Origin: Chimonanthus salicifolius
Lineage: Eukaryota > Streptophyta > Magnoliopsida > Laurales > Calycanthaceae
Reading direction: 5' to 3'
Length of the DNA stretch: 64,000 nucleotides
Assembly: GCA_013350335.1 (NCBI GenBank)
Contig: CM023539.1
Coordinates: 18,936,223 to 19,000,222, forward strand
This document shows, piece after piece, positions 19,916 through 30,534 of the stretch. Within the stretch, counting starts at the first letter, position 1. The number at the start of each line of letters is the position of its first letter. The notes below the pieces were generated by a model. That model was not told the origin of the DNA, searched no databases, and worked only from the letters and a program-made list of their open reading frames with translations. The translations under genes were made by a program, and so were the position numbers.

Positions 19916-21044
19916 CCTTTAAACAAAACTATCGAAACTACTTACAGGTTCCGCGACTCCTCCGATTTTCCTTCGCTTGTTCTTGCTCTTCCAATCCTTT
20001 TCTTCCTTAGCCTCTTTCCACTTCTTCTTGATCTTTTCCACAGCCGAGTACACCTTCTTGTACCGTGCACCCTTTTTGCCCTTCTTTTATAAAAATTCCA
20101 CACTGTACAATAGCAATTGCAGTGAGCCCCTTGCTGCCTTTAATCTCCAATTGGTCCTCTATTTAGAAGGTGACATGTGCCCCTTTGTCTCTCCTTTTAT
20201 CAACTTCTAATCGGTCTATCTTGCTGAGATAGCAAGTCACAATTTCAGCCGTGTAATATACATAGAGGTTGCCGTGCACCCCTCTTGGTTCTCACTTTGG
20301 AGAATCCTTTAATTTAGCAATTGCCTTGGTGCCGCTCCCAACAAGGTAAGGACTCCTTTTGGTGCATGATCATCTTGGATATGGATATCTCCTATACACC
20401 GCTAAGACATCTATCTCTAATTCTCTCCATGCGCATAATCATGGATTGCATATCTTGGATATGCAAATCTCACTTACACGGCCGAAGATCTTTTATTTAA
20501 TCTTAGACATATTGCATTATTATTTAATTCAGCCCCATTTAATTTAAATTGAACTCACTTGGTGGTCAACCAAGTTAACTGTGACCCATCTAAGGTTCAT
20601 ATCCGTTAATTAAAATGGCAAATTCCATAAATATTGATAACATAAAAATCCGGGGTATTACACATAGTCCATGAATAACTTAAACAAAATATAACTTAAT
20701 AATCCAAGCTCCTAAGCTTGGCTCTGATCTCGTCCTTCGTTCCATCCATACCTTGTGTCATCAACTAGGGTAGAAGTAGGGCGTTAGACAACACGCCCAG
20801 TAGGTATTCCAATTTGGGTTAACACATGGGTTAGTACCAAAAATCCATATATAATAAATCATACCATATTTATAAAACATCGTATCCAAAATCATGTATG
20901 ATAATAGAGATCCAATCATACAGATAAAAACCAGAAACATTGCATGATAATAAAGATCATAATCATGCCGATTCAATGCCATGCCATGCTATCATAAGCA
21001 ATGAGTCCCACCCATCACAAACACATGGTAACCTCTTGATGAAA

Positions 21045-21195
21045 AGCTCCTCATCAAGGTATCCCCACAGTGGTCTTACGGACGCCCCGTCGGAGTGTGG
21101 CCTCCGGTTACCTCTTGATGGGATCATGCACATCAAGGTATCCCCACAGTGGTCTTACGGACGCCCCGTCGAAGTGTGGCCTCCGGTTACATACC
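21045..21195. repeat. Two tandem units of the 'cggacgccccgtcggagtgtgg' repeat
   Basis: Units of about 78 bp begin 'catcaaggtatccccacagtgg' near 21053 and 21132 and are nearly identical. This is the outer LTR's counterpart of the 17920-18125 array. Confidence 0.9.
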
Positions 21196-21534
21196 ATCCC
21201 TCCCATGCCTTGCATAAGATGCAAATGTCCACATGCTATGCAATTATACAAATCATAGCATTTAAAATCTCATATTTGAAACGTATCATTTATACAAAAT
21301 AACCCGTCCAAAACCAGAATTAAAACCATCATACATATTCCATGGTATCAATGATGTAGGAAACCTACCAATCACCACTAAAGTGTGTCCTTGAGTTTTT
21401 GTCCGTAACCGCTCACCGATCGCGTCAAGTCGATCGATCACCGTTTGTGAGGTCTCGTTACCTTATTACATTTCAATCAATCAAACCCATGTTCCATTTG
21501 ATTCACAATCATATCTAATTCCATACACCTCATC

Positions 21535-22700
21535 TTTGTGGGGTTCGGCCATACACCATGGTCGAACCTCACCCACTTGAATTTGATCACTCTTTTGATT
21601 TAACCAATCATATCCAAGTAGACCATTTTAAAAACCCTAAGTCCACCAATTACAACTTAGTGGGGTTCGGCCATACAACATGGCCGAACCTCACCATCTT
21701 GGTTTTGGTTCCTCTTTCAAGTCCTTTGATCTTTTAATTAAATCCAAGATCATTCATCCTTTGATTCACTAATCTCATCCCTTATACAACAATTATTTAA
21801 CATTGATAATAACCTAAGTCCATAAAAATATCCCCATGGGGTTCGGCCATACACCATGGCCGAACCCATGGTCTATCATTTTCACCTATTAACATCTTTG
21901 CCATTTATACAAATCCATAACCAAAACATTCCTCATGAGGTTCGGCCATACACCATGGCCGAACCCATGATCTTCCATTTTTACCCATATTTACATTCTT
22001 TGCCATTCTTTATATCATCTTATGTTTAGGTCCACAACATAGGTCCATGACTAAGATTTCATGCACAAACATTCTTCATGGGGTTCGGCCATGGTCCATG
22101 GTTCTCCATCCTTTACATCATTTTAACCCATTTACAATCCTCAATTCCTTTACATTGGTTTGGCCATACACCATGGCCTAACCCTATGGTTCCTTATTTT
22201 CCTTAAAAATATATCAAACGTATATGGTTTGATACTTTGATTGTTCTCATACATACATCCATAATTTTTATGCTTTGAAACCCAATAAAATTATTAACCA
22301 ACTTCCACGGTTTTCATGATCTAATTGCATCTAAAACCATCAACCATACATCCATTTAAAACCTTTTTAAAAATCATAAATAAACTTTCCCATGGGAATG
22401 GCCGAACCCTATGATTCATCTGTTTCTCCCATAAATCAAATAACCATGATCAAAGTCTTTGATGGGGTTCGGCCATATCTCATAGCCGAACCCATGTTCC
22501 ATGGTTCTCATACATAAGTCCATTTACACCCTTTAAAACCTTTTAAAATTATAAATATAACTCTATGATTTTCATCCTCCAAACTTCCATTAAAATAACC
22601 AATGTCCTTCCATGGGGTTCGGCCATACAACATGGCCGAACCCTATGGTTCATCATAGAGTCTTTATCCATAATAACATTAGGGTTCGGCCATGTCCTTG
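21535..22700. repeat. Dispersed hairpin array, ten GGTTCGGCCAT units, some half-deleted
   Basis: Full units lie near 21538, 21660, 21835, 21934, 22158, 22462 and 22612. Half or damaged units lie near 22077, 22395 and 22680. The core is the same as in the nested LTR, at similar spacing. The array starts about 30 bp beyond a minus-strand donor-like sequence at 22727-22735. Confidence 0.9.
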
Positions 22701-23808
22701 ACCACCTTTTTCTTATTTTTGCAATTTATCGAGCACTTACCAATTCTGCGTCTCCTCCGGTTTCTTTCATTCCTTCTTGCTCTTCCAATCTTCTCCCTCC
22801 TTAGCCTCCTCTTCCTCCTTGATCCTTGGCAGAGAGTGCTTGAGAGGTCTTGAATGAAAACCCAAAGAGAGGATTCGGCCAAAGGGTGTAGGTTTGAGAG
22901 AGAGAGAGAGAGCTTGAGATCAAAAGCTACTCTAAGTCCTTGGCCTTTGAGAGTGGTCGGCCTTGAGTGAGAGAGTGAGATGAGAAAACACCAAATGTTT
23001 CTTGTCTTGAGAGGTGGGAACGGCCAAGGGAGAGAGAGGGAGAGAGTGAAATGAAACTCCACTCCTTTCTTGATTAATGAGGGTTGGCCAAAGGTGGTGT
23101 CCTTTGGTGACACCCCTTGGTAACTCCCATGTCCTTTCACCTCCCTCCTTTATGATCCATTTGGAGGTTTCATCCTTGAGATGAAACACTCCCAATGATT
23201 TGACTCTTGGATTTCCATCTGCTTCCAACGTGCAAGCCTTAGTGTAGGCTTGTGTAACCCCCAAGAATTTTCACCTCCCCATTAATGATATAATTGGAGT
23301 TTCATCCCATGAGATGAAACTCCCATCCCAACGTGTATGCCTTGAGTTGTTCTTTGAAACAACAAAAACCCCTCATCTTCCCACTCCACTCACTTGAGAT
23401 GAAGATCCCCATAACTTCCCATCCAACTCATTTAACTCAACTCATCCATTTAACTCAACTCACCTCTTTAATTCAACTCGTTTAATTCACTTGAATCAAC
23501 TCAATTATTTGATTCCATTTCCAACTTAAATCAGCCCCAACCTAATTAAGCTTGGACTCACTTGGTGGTCAACCAAGTCAAACACGACCCATTGGGTCCC
23601 AATTGGGCATTTTAACCCAATTAACAATTTTGACTCAAATAAATGAGTCTTACCCATTTACATCAATTGAACCATATCCACAATCTGTTGGGTCTTAATT
23701 GGGCAATTGACCCAACACCTTACCCATCTAAGGTCCATATCCATTAATTCACCCATTAAATGGGCAATTTCCATAAATATTTATAACTTAAAAATCCGGG
23801 GTGTTACA

Positions 23809-23881
23809 ATGGGACTGACCTATTCACTAACCCTCTAGGGTCAATCATTTTGTTCTAGCACCGTGGACTATGGGACTTTTA
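23809..23881 (+). repeat. Copia-A 3' LTR, last part
   Basis: After the target duplication, 'actgacctattcac..ctagggtcaatcattttgttctagcac' matches the reverse complement of 54400-54460. The LTR end is inferred near 'gggacttt' by alignment with that copy. The exact terminal CA is not clear because of substitutions. Confidence 0.7.
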
Positions 23882-23959
23882 AAATTGATAGATTTATTAG
23901 ACGGAGTCCAACTATGGGTCCCTCAATCAAAATACTTCATGTAAGCCATAACAATATGC
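23882..23959. other. Short unassigned segment between copia-A and a solo LTR
   Basis: About 80 bp whose sequence continues after the solo LTR at 27628. It may be minus-strand copia-B coding sequence, since a 'WTPSNK'-like stretch is readable, but this is weak. Confidence 0.3.
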
Positions 23960-25099
23960 TGTAACACTCCAGTTTCTCAATGAAGTGGAAAATTATGAAA
24001 ATGCCCCTGAGTTATTAAATTAATTATTTTGTAATGTTAAATAAGGAAATAGTGGGGCCCATTGCTCAAATTAAAATCATATGAGCACATTATGAATGTT
24101 AAGTTTGATTGGATGGGTAATTTTCATCATTTGGGTCAAAAATGGCTAAATGGGTCAAAGGGCCCAAATGGGACCCATCGGGTCTTACTGGATTATTTGA
24201 CCATTTTGTGAATTTAAATTAAATGGGGTTAAGCCTATTTGATTGGAAATCAAGTGGAGAAGAAATGGGTAGACTTGATCCATATGTGAAAAACCATTTA
24301 CAAATGACCAAAATACCATATTTGGGTCATGGAGTCAAAAATGGGTCAAGGAGCTAAAAGTAGACCCAACGGGTCGAGTTGACTATGTTTGACCGTGTGG
24401 ACCCTCAAGGGAGCTAAAACACGAGTCAAATCAGTTGAGTGGGACTGAAATGAGTTGAAATTAAATCAAGTAGTGAGTCAACACATGTGCATTAAATGAA
24501 ATGCATTAAGTATGTGAGTTGGGTGAGTTGAGATAGAAATCTAAATAGCCTTGAGTTCAAGTGAGTCAAAAGCGAAATTGAAGGGACTGTAAAATCAGTG
24601 AGTTGAGTGGAAATTTGAAGAGGTTGGTTGGTCTCAAACCAACCAAAACAAGTCCCACACGTTGGGGACTTGTTTTGGTGAGTTCCATGATGATTGTTGA
24701 ATGCAAATGATGGGTTTGAGATGAGTTGCATGGAAAACCGAATGGCTGTATGGGTAGGTGCCAAGGGGTACCTTGGATAGCACCCAAGACCCATTGTTTT
24801 ATGCAAAAATTGATGAGGAAGTGGAGGGGTATTGGGGGCTGAAATACAAAAGCAAACAACACCCATGTTTGGCCGATTTTTATCATTGCAAAAGCCTTAG
24901 AATCCCATCTCTCCCTCCCTCTCAAGAACACCATCATTTGGCTGAATTGGACTTGGTGTTTCTCACCATTGAATCAAGCATACAACCGGCTAGGAACTAA
25001 GGAAGAAGAAAGGAAACAAGAGGGGAGAAGTCAAGGAGCAAAAGGCAAAGGAAATTGGTGAGTATTTCCATTAAATTATGTTTAATAAAATGGGTTAAA

Positions 25100-26310
25100 T
25101 AAGACATGATTCGGCCATGTGATGGCCAAATCTATCAAAGGGTTAAAGTATGATTCTTTTATGTCCAATTAGATGGAAAACATGGACATAGGGTTCGGCC
25201 ACTTTGGATGGCTGAACCCCATGAAATATTATGGTTAATGTTGATGGTTTTGTAAGATTTAAACCATGCAAGTATAGGGCTGATTTTGGAGGTTTAAGAT
25301 GCATGCTTTGGAAAGATTGAAAGCATGGATTTGGATGTCATAATTTGGCCATACTATGGCCGAATTTGACAAGGGTCTAAACCATGGAAGATGCTGTCAA
25401 AAATGAGTGGAAATGGACCATTGGGTTCGGCCACTTTGGGTGGCCGAATCCCATGGAAAAAGTTGGTTAATGTTTATGGTTTTTGAAATTTAAAACCATG
25501 CAAGTTGGGACTGTTTTTACATGTTTTATTAGATTTAAAATACATATTTTAAAGAGGGTTAAAACATGGGTTTGGATATCAGAAAAGGCTGAAGCTTATG
25601 TGGTTTAAATCAGTGGATTAAAATTGTAAAAAATGGACCATGGGGATCGGCCATCTTGGATGGCCGAATCCCATGAAATTGTGTTGGTTTTTGGATGGTT
25701 TCTTTGAAAGGTAAAACCTGATATTAATATACTGTTATTACATGATTATTGGAGGTTTAAAAATAGTAAACATAACCATTGGGTTCGGCCACCATGGAGG
25801 GCCGAACCCCATGTAAAAGAATGTTGGTTTTCATGTTGGGAAACATGGAAACCATAGATTTTTATGGACTGTTTTTGGATGGTTTTTGAAAGGTAAAACC
25901 CGATAATAATTATGCTGATTTTTACATGATTCAATGGACATGAAATGTAAGTGAAAAAGGGTTCAAATCATGGGCATAGGGTTCGGCCACATTGGATGGC
26001 CGAACCCCATAAAAGTATTTGATATTTGGTATGTTTTTGGAGAGATAAAAACCATACCCATAGCGGTGGGTGTTTATGTAATTAAAATGAAAGTAAGATT
26101 GCAGTTTTGGGTTGGCCATAGGATGGCTAAACTATGTGTTTAACATGGCTAAGGGGTAGAGCCAATTGGTATTTAAATAATGGACATTATTGAGCAAAAG
26201 AACCATAAGGGTTCGGCCATATGGACTGTTTTCATGGATCATTTTATGAATGCGTATGTGATTTAAGATGGAATTTTGTTTACTGATTTGGTCAGCTAAA
26301 ACATGACTGA
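25100..26310. repeat. Dispersed hairpin array, GGTTCGGCCA-loop-TGGCCGAACC
   Basis: Nine or ten units lie near 25106, 25190, 25345, 25424, 25647, 25779, 25979, 26110, 26207 and 26290. The reverse complement has the same stem as the other LTR-B arrays. The loop differs (ctttgga-like rather than acacc), and several stems carry paired changes such as CGAATCCC or CTGAACC. Confidence 0.88.
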
Positions 26311-27012
26311 ACCATCTTAAGGTTGTGGGTAAGTTGTAGAGCTTAATCAAGGTATTGGTAGCAATGGCATGTTTGTAAATAAGGGTCACAATCATGAATT
26401 GGTATTTGTGGACTTAGACTCAAAAATGGGAATCAAATAAAGTAAGGGATTAAAGTTGGTCCATGATTTATGTGAATAAGGTGACGGATTTCTGTGACGG
26501 TGCACAACTGCGAGCGGTGACCGGATAAAGCCTAAGAAAGAACGGACGCTGAAGTGATTCTTCAGTAGGTTTCCTACCTACTTGTAACCACAGTTTTACC
26601 CTAGTTTTTCTTATGAGACTCTTGTTTTATATTTTATGTGTTTCAAATGATATATTATGCATTAACAAATGGCATACAGGCATTGGCATCTCATGCATAG
26701 ACATGGGATTATGAATGAGGTTCTACAGTGTTGCAATTTGTGGGTTACGTCCTTCCTCGGTGTGCAAGTCTTGCCAGGAGGAGTAACATGAGGATCATTG
26801 TCACATTGGTCTCCTTAGGCGATGAGAGTCCCGCCAGGAGGACTAATACGTGATATGAATCAGTCAATGATGAAGAGATGAAAGTGTGTTGTAATTTACC
26901 TTGTCGGTGCAAGGCACGTCAAGTGATGGCTATGAATGTACATGATGGGGGATGCTCATTGCATGTGCATGCTTCATAACATTGTTTTACCTGTTTTGAT
27001 GATCATGTATTA

Positions 27013-27014
<2 letters not shown>

Positions 27015-27088
<74 letters not shown>
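27015..27088. repeat. (AT)n microsatellite
   Basis: About 74 bp of pure AT inside the solo LTR. It is liable to length error in assembly. Confidence 0.97.
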
Positions 27089-27091
<3 letters not shown>

Positions 27092-27503
27092 TGTTTTATA
27101 TGCTAACATGTGGTAGCCCTGATTCGGGAACCTACTGGGCGCGTTGATCTAACACCCTAATTCTATCCTCAGAGGAGAATGCAGGTACAAGTAAAGGGAA
27201 AAGGAAGGTCGATGACCGGGAAGGGAGCCAAGCCTAAGCGCTTGAATGATGGACTGGACTACTTTATATTACTGTCATTTGAATACTTTTGTTGGACATG
27301 TAATAATTCATTACTTGCTATGGTTTGATTAGGTTAATAACCTTTGGATCGTTGATTTATCTTAACTAATGGTTGAGACTGTTACTTGCTATCTAGTCTT
27401 TCTATTCTGCAATTAATCTAGGTTATTCCGCATGTTGATGTTAGTTCCATGTGTGATTCATAATCATGGTCTATTTCATGTACACATGGGTGGCCAGTTA
27501 ATG

Positions 27504-27524
27504 TTCAGACTTGGATAGTCTGAA
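27504..27524 (+). other. Conserved hairpin near the LTR-B 3' end (perfect 8-bp stem)
   Basis: TTCAGACT-tggat-AGTCTGAA lies between ccagttaatg and cttaactcgcg. The same position in other LTR copies carries different bases that still pair. Confidence 0.55.
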
Positions 27525-27632
27525 CTTAACTCGCGTCGTGACGCCGCCCGTTCTCTTTCGATGTTTTATTATTACTTTAAAAAAAAAAATTAGACTCTGA
27601 AATTCTCGGAAAGGGCGAGGCGTTACATATGC

Positions 27633-28026
27633 TTTGCTAGATCAACGTCCACGGATGAAGAGTTTGAATGTGGATCATTGGGCCCTACGTCCTCATCAGT
27701 AACATGTCACATTTGAAGGTTTTGAGGATGAATGCTCACCTTTAACAAATACAGTTTTGGAGTTGAGTCTCTTCTCATTGTTTTTATTAAAGCCTAGACC
27801 AGTTTTTCTCAAAACTTTTTTCCAATGCTTAAGAGTTTTTCAAGCTTTTGTTGCCCTTTTGTAAATTTTTCTTCAAATTTCATTTTATCTCTCTTAAGAC
27901 TTCAATTCATCAATTAACTTCTAACTTTCAAATACATATTTTGATTTGGCTTCTTTTAGTTTAAAATTTTTAGCTTGATCCATTTTTATTTTTCTTGAAG
28001 ATTTAGATTTTCTTCTTGCACAATCT
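27633..28026 (-). pseudogene. Copia-B, region after gag, decayed
   Basis: This is minus-strand continuation of the copia-B gag. The translated fragments are Lys/Glu-rich and coiled-coil-like, broken by many stops. No protease motif could be recognised before the solo-LTR insertion. Confidence 0.45.
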
Positions 28027-29300
28027 TCAAGACTTTTTCAAAAAAAATTCAGTTATTAATTGATTTTCGAATCTCACAATCTCATTCTTAGATTTATTTA
28101 GCCTTTTAACCAAATTTTTACTTTCAACAAATAATGCATTATAGGTTTCTTGCAATCCATCATTATCTTCCTCACTTTCTGATCCTTCACTATTAATTTC
28201 AACAGTTGGAGCATTTTGAGGACCAGTAAAGATGGAGGCTAAGAGACCTTTCAAATTTTCAACTTTTCGACTTTTTCTATGGATAAGTTATATGACTCAC
28301 TTTCATATTGAGATGTGTCTTCCCAAACAATCATCGTGGATTTCTTATTAAACCTCTTTTTAAATGGCCATTCACTAGCAAAGTGCCATAATCCATCACA
28401 GTTAAAGCACTAAAGATCGTTGGACTTTTCTTCATCTCTTTCTTTTAATTTTTCTTTAGGCTTTTCTCTTAAAGATTATGATTTGCTTCTATCTCTTTCT
28501 TTAGATTCTTCTCTTTGAGATTTTCTCAGTTTGTTTCTCTTATTGAAGTGCTTTAGAAAGTTTTAGCCAAGAAAGCAACATCTTCATTAGAGTCACTTTC
28601 AGAATCATGAGATTTTTCATCTCTTTTATTTTCAATTTTTAGAGAAGAATTTAGAGCAATAGACTTCTTTTTGGGCTTATCATAGTGGAGTTCAAACGTT
28701 TGAAAAGACCCAACAAGATCATCTATTCTCACAGTTGTGTCTCTATACTTCTCAATAGAAACAACTTTCAGTTTAAATCTCTCTAGTAAGTTCCTCAAGA
28801 CTTTTGTACAGACTTTAGATTCGGGTATCTTATCACCAAGAGCCCACATGGAGTTTATAATATCACTCAGTTTTGAGTAAAACTCCATAAATGTTTCATC
28901 TTCCTCCATGTATATCTTATCAAATTGTGAATGCAGAATTTGAAGTTTGGAACATTTCACAAGTCATGATTCGTTTGAACTCATCGGGTAAAACAACGCA
29001 ATTTATTGTGTTCAAGGCCTTACCACTTGCATTGTATAAAATCTTTTCCATAACAGTCAAGGAGAAGTGCTTTTTAAGTTTATATTCAATTACTGCTTTT
29101 GTGGATTTTTCAAATCCATCTTTTGTGGATTTATCAGTTATTTCTTCCATTGGTTGTTCCCAACCTCTTATCAAAGATTCCAAGACGGCTCCATCAAGAG
29201 ATATGAAGAAACTTTTCATGTTAGCCTTCTAGGAGGCATAATTTGAACCGTCAAAATATGGAGGTTTGAAAACAGGATGACCTTCTCCATTGTATATTAT
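28027..29300 (-). pseudogene. gag: Copia-B gag (UBN2-type), frameshifted
   Basis: Read from right to left, the frame begins with PPYFDGSNYA at about 29240-29270, the usual N-terminus of Ty1/copia gag, with a stop soon after. The ORF at 29219-28920 (FFISLDGAVLESLIRGW..) then shifts frame into 28960-28553. That ORF holds the conserved block FMEFYSKLSDIINSMWALGD, IPESKVCTKVLRNL, and RIDDLVGSFQTFE, typical of copia gag. A damaged knuckle follows near 28390-28430 (CFNCDGLWHFASEW, last Cys replaced). An acidic/coiled-coil segment at 28254-28027 resembles the SIRE-type gag C-terminus. At least one frameshift and three stops are visible. Confidence 0.85.
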
Positions 29301-29349
29301 TCTACCGCAAGATCGCCTTTAGATGGTCAAGTCCGGTAAAAGGAACCTT

Positions 29350-29363
29350 GCTCTTGATGCCAC
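29350..29363 (-). other. Degenerate primer-binding site of copia-B
   Basis: Minus-strand gtggcatcaagagc is close to the iMet-tRNA site tggtatcagagc and lies next to the LTR end (ttaca). It supports 29365 as the LTR boundary. Confidence 0.6.
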
Positions 29364-29364
29364 T

Positions 29365-29842
29365 TGTAAGTCTGGGCTAAACCAATGCATAAAGCCTTTT
29401 TATCAATTTTAAAGACTTTTCAAATAGAATAATTATCAGACTTTTGTGCAGCGGGAAATATTAATGTGTGAGTGAGCAATAAACGATCCATCAAAATAAA
29501 TCAACAAACACCACATACGCACAACGATATATAGTGGTTCGGTTCACTTGAACCTACATCCACTCTTGGGCTCACCGAACCTTAGCTATCCGAAACTCAC
29601 TATGATAGGGTAAACCATCCTGATATTACAAACCTAGATTTTAAAAGGTTCGACCACCGTGGTCTAATCCATGAGTCCTATTTTTTATAGTGATTCGAAC
29701 ACAGAAGTCTAATACATTGTACAATGATAAATGAAATAAACAAAGAACACTTGTCTTGGTTTAGCTCTGATCTTGGGTTGTATTCTTGGAAGATGCCTCC
29801 TTACTTTGGTCCTTGATGCTTGAAATGCTCCAATGGTTGTGT
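29365..29842 (-). repeat. Copia-B 5' LTR, proximal part
   Basis: It starts on the plus strand as tgtaagtctggg beside the PBS. It contains 'gtggttcggttcacttgaacctacatccactc', which also occurs in the copia-A LTR (54727-54753). It is cut by the LTR-B element at 29843 and resumes at 36847. Confidence 0.65.
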
Positions 29843-29947
29843 TGTAACGCCCCGCCCTTTTTCACTTGCCGAAAATTAGAGTCTAATTTTTTTTTTATAT
29901 ATAAATAAAGAGTGAGAGAGAACGGATCACCACGACGCGAGCTAAGT

Positions 29948-29966
29948 TCGGGTTCCCAAAACCCGA
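29948..29966 (-). other. Conserved hairpin near the LTR-B 3' end (perfect 7-bp stem)
   Basis: tcgggtt-cccaa-aacccga. It has the same context and position as the hairpin at 27504-27524 but entirely different stem bases. Confidence 0.55.
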
Positions 29967-30534
29967 TCCTTAACTAGCCAATGATACGTGTGTGTGGACC
30001 AAGTCCACTAAAACAATTCACACGCATTAAAGTTAAACTTGCGGAATAAACACATTGCGGAATTATCATATGAACAAAATTATTATCCTTATCCATTAAT
30101 TAGCAAGGAAGTCAATCACCATTAAATTAACTGAACCTAATATCCAAATATAACATCAAACCATAGCAAAATAATATCTAAGTTATTACAGTCCCAAAGT
30201 ACAAATAACTCAAATACATTGTCCAAAATCAATATTAAATAAAGTAATCAATAAGCTGTCCAAGCTCCTAAGCTTGGCTCCTTTCGCGTCCCTCGTCCTT
30301 TCCATTCCCTATACCATCATCTAAGGTAGAAGTAAGGCGTTAGTCAACACGCCCAGTAGGAATTCCAAGTAGGGTTATACACATAGGATTACTATAAAAT
30401 CACGATAGATACATAATATCAAAACTGTAAACAACTTGTAGTACTAAAATCAATGCATGATACTCATAATAAAATCATGCTAATTTGTTGCCATGCCATG
30501 GGTGTTATATGTCAATGATTTCCCACCCAACAAC

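Larger units (their letters stand above)
17258..20662 (-). mobile_element. Nested solo LTR-B (3405 bp)
   Basis: It runs from tgtaacgccccgccctttc to cggggtattaca. The target duplication is perfect: catag at 17253-17257 and 20663-20667. It has the same family and orientation as its host LTR. On the minus strand a TATAAAAG box lies at 20084-20091, a splice-donor-like CCT/GTAAGT at about 19939-19947, then the hairpin array (19915-18447), then the 'cggacgccccgacgg' tandem repeats and the conserved 'tacctactgggcgcg' segment. Confidence 0.93.
16897..23808 (-). mobile_element. Solo LTR-B, split by a nested solo LTR-B
   Basis: It runs from tgtaacgccccgccc to ggggtgttaca. The 5-bp target duplication is perfect: atggg at 16892-16896 and 23809-23813. 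The interrupted copia-A LTR is continuous across it. Without the nested copy it is about 3.5 kb and has no internal retroviral domain. On the minus strand it reads TGTAACACCCC...GGGGCGTTACA, like Tekay-type LTRs. A donor-like GGTAAGTGC lies at about 22727-22735 (minus) directly before the hairpin array. Confidence 0.92.
23960..27627 (+). mobile_element. Solo LTR-B in plus orientation (3668 bp)
   Basis: It runs from tgtaacactccag to gggcgaggcgttaca. The target duplication is perfect: tatgc at 23955-23959 and 27628-27632. This copy shows the LTR in sense orientation: U3 from 23960, a donor-like TTG/GTGAGT at 25058, a hairpin array 25100-26310, 'ggtttcctacc' near 26569, an (AT)n run, 'cctactgggcgcgtt' at 27136, an acceptor-like ttctatcctcag at about 27160-27172, and the conserved terminal hairpin at 27504-27524. 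It has no coding capacity. The overlapping ORFs at 24492-24937 are not conserved. Confidence 0.93.

Noticed and set aside
19640..20092. 150-codon plus-strand ORF
   Set aside because: Antisense to the LTR-B leader and hairpins; low complexity (Ser/Phe/Leu) and not kept in other copies.
22679..23140. 153-codon minus-strand ORF, Ser/Leu/Arg-rich
   Set aside because: Lies in the LTR leader region with gagaga tracts. No equivalent open frame in the sister LTR copies.
24492..24937. Two overlapping 123-124-codon minus-strand ORFs
   Set aside because: Antisense inside the plus-strand solo LTR, no domain, and lost in related LTRs.
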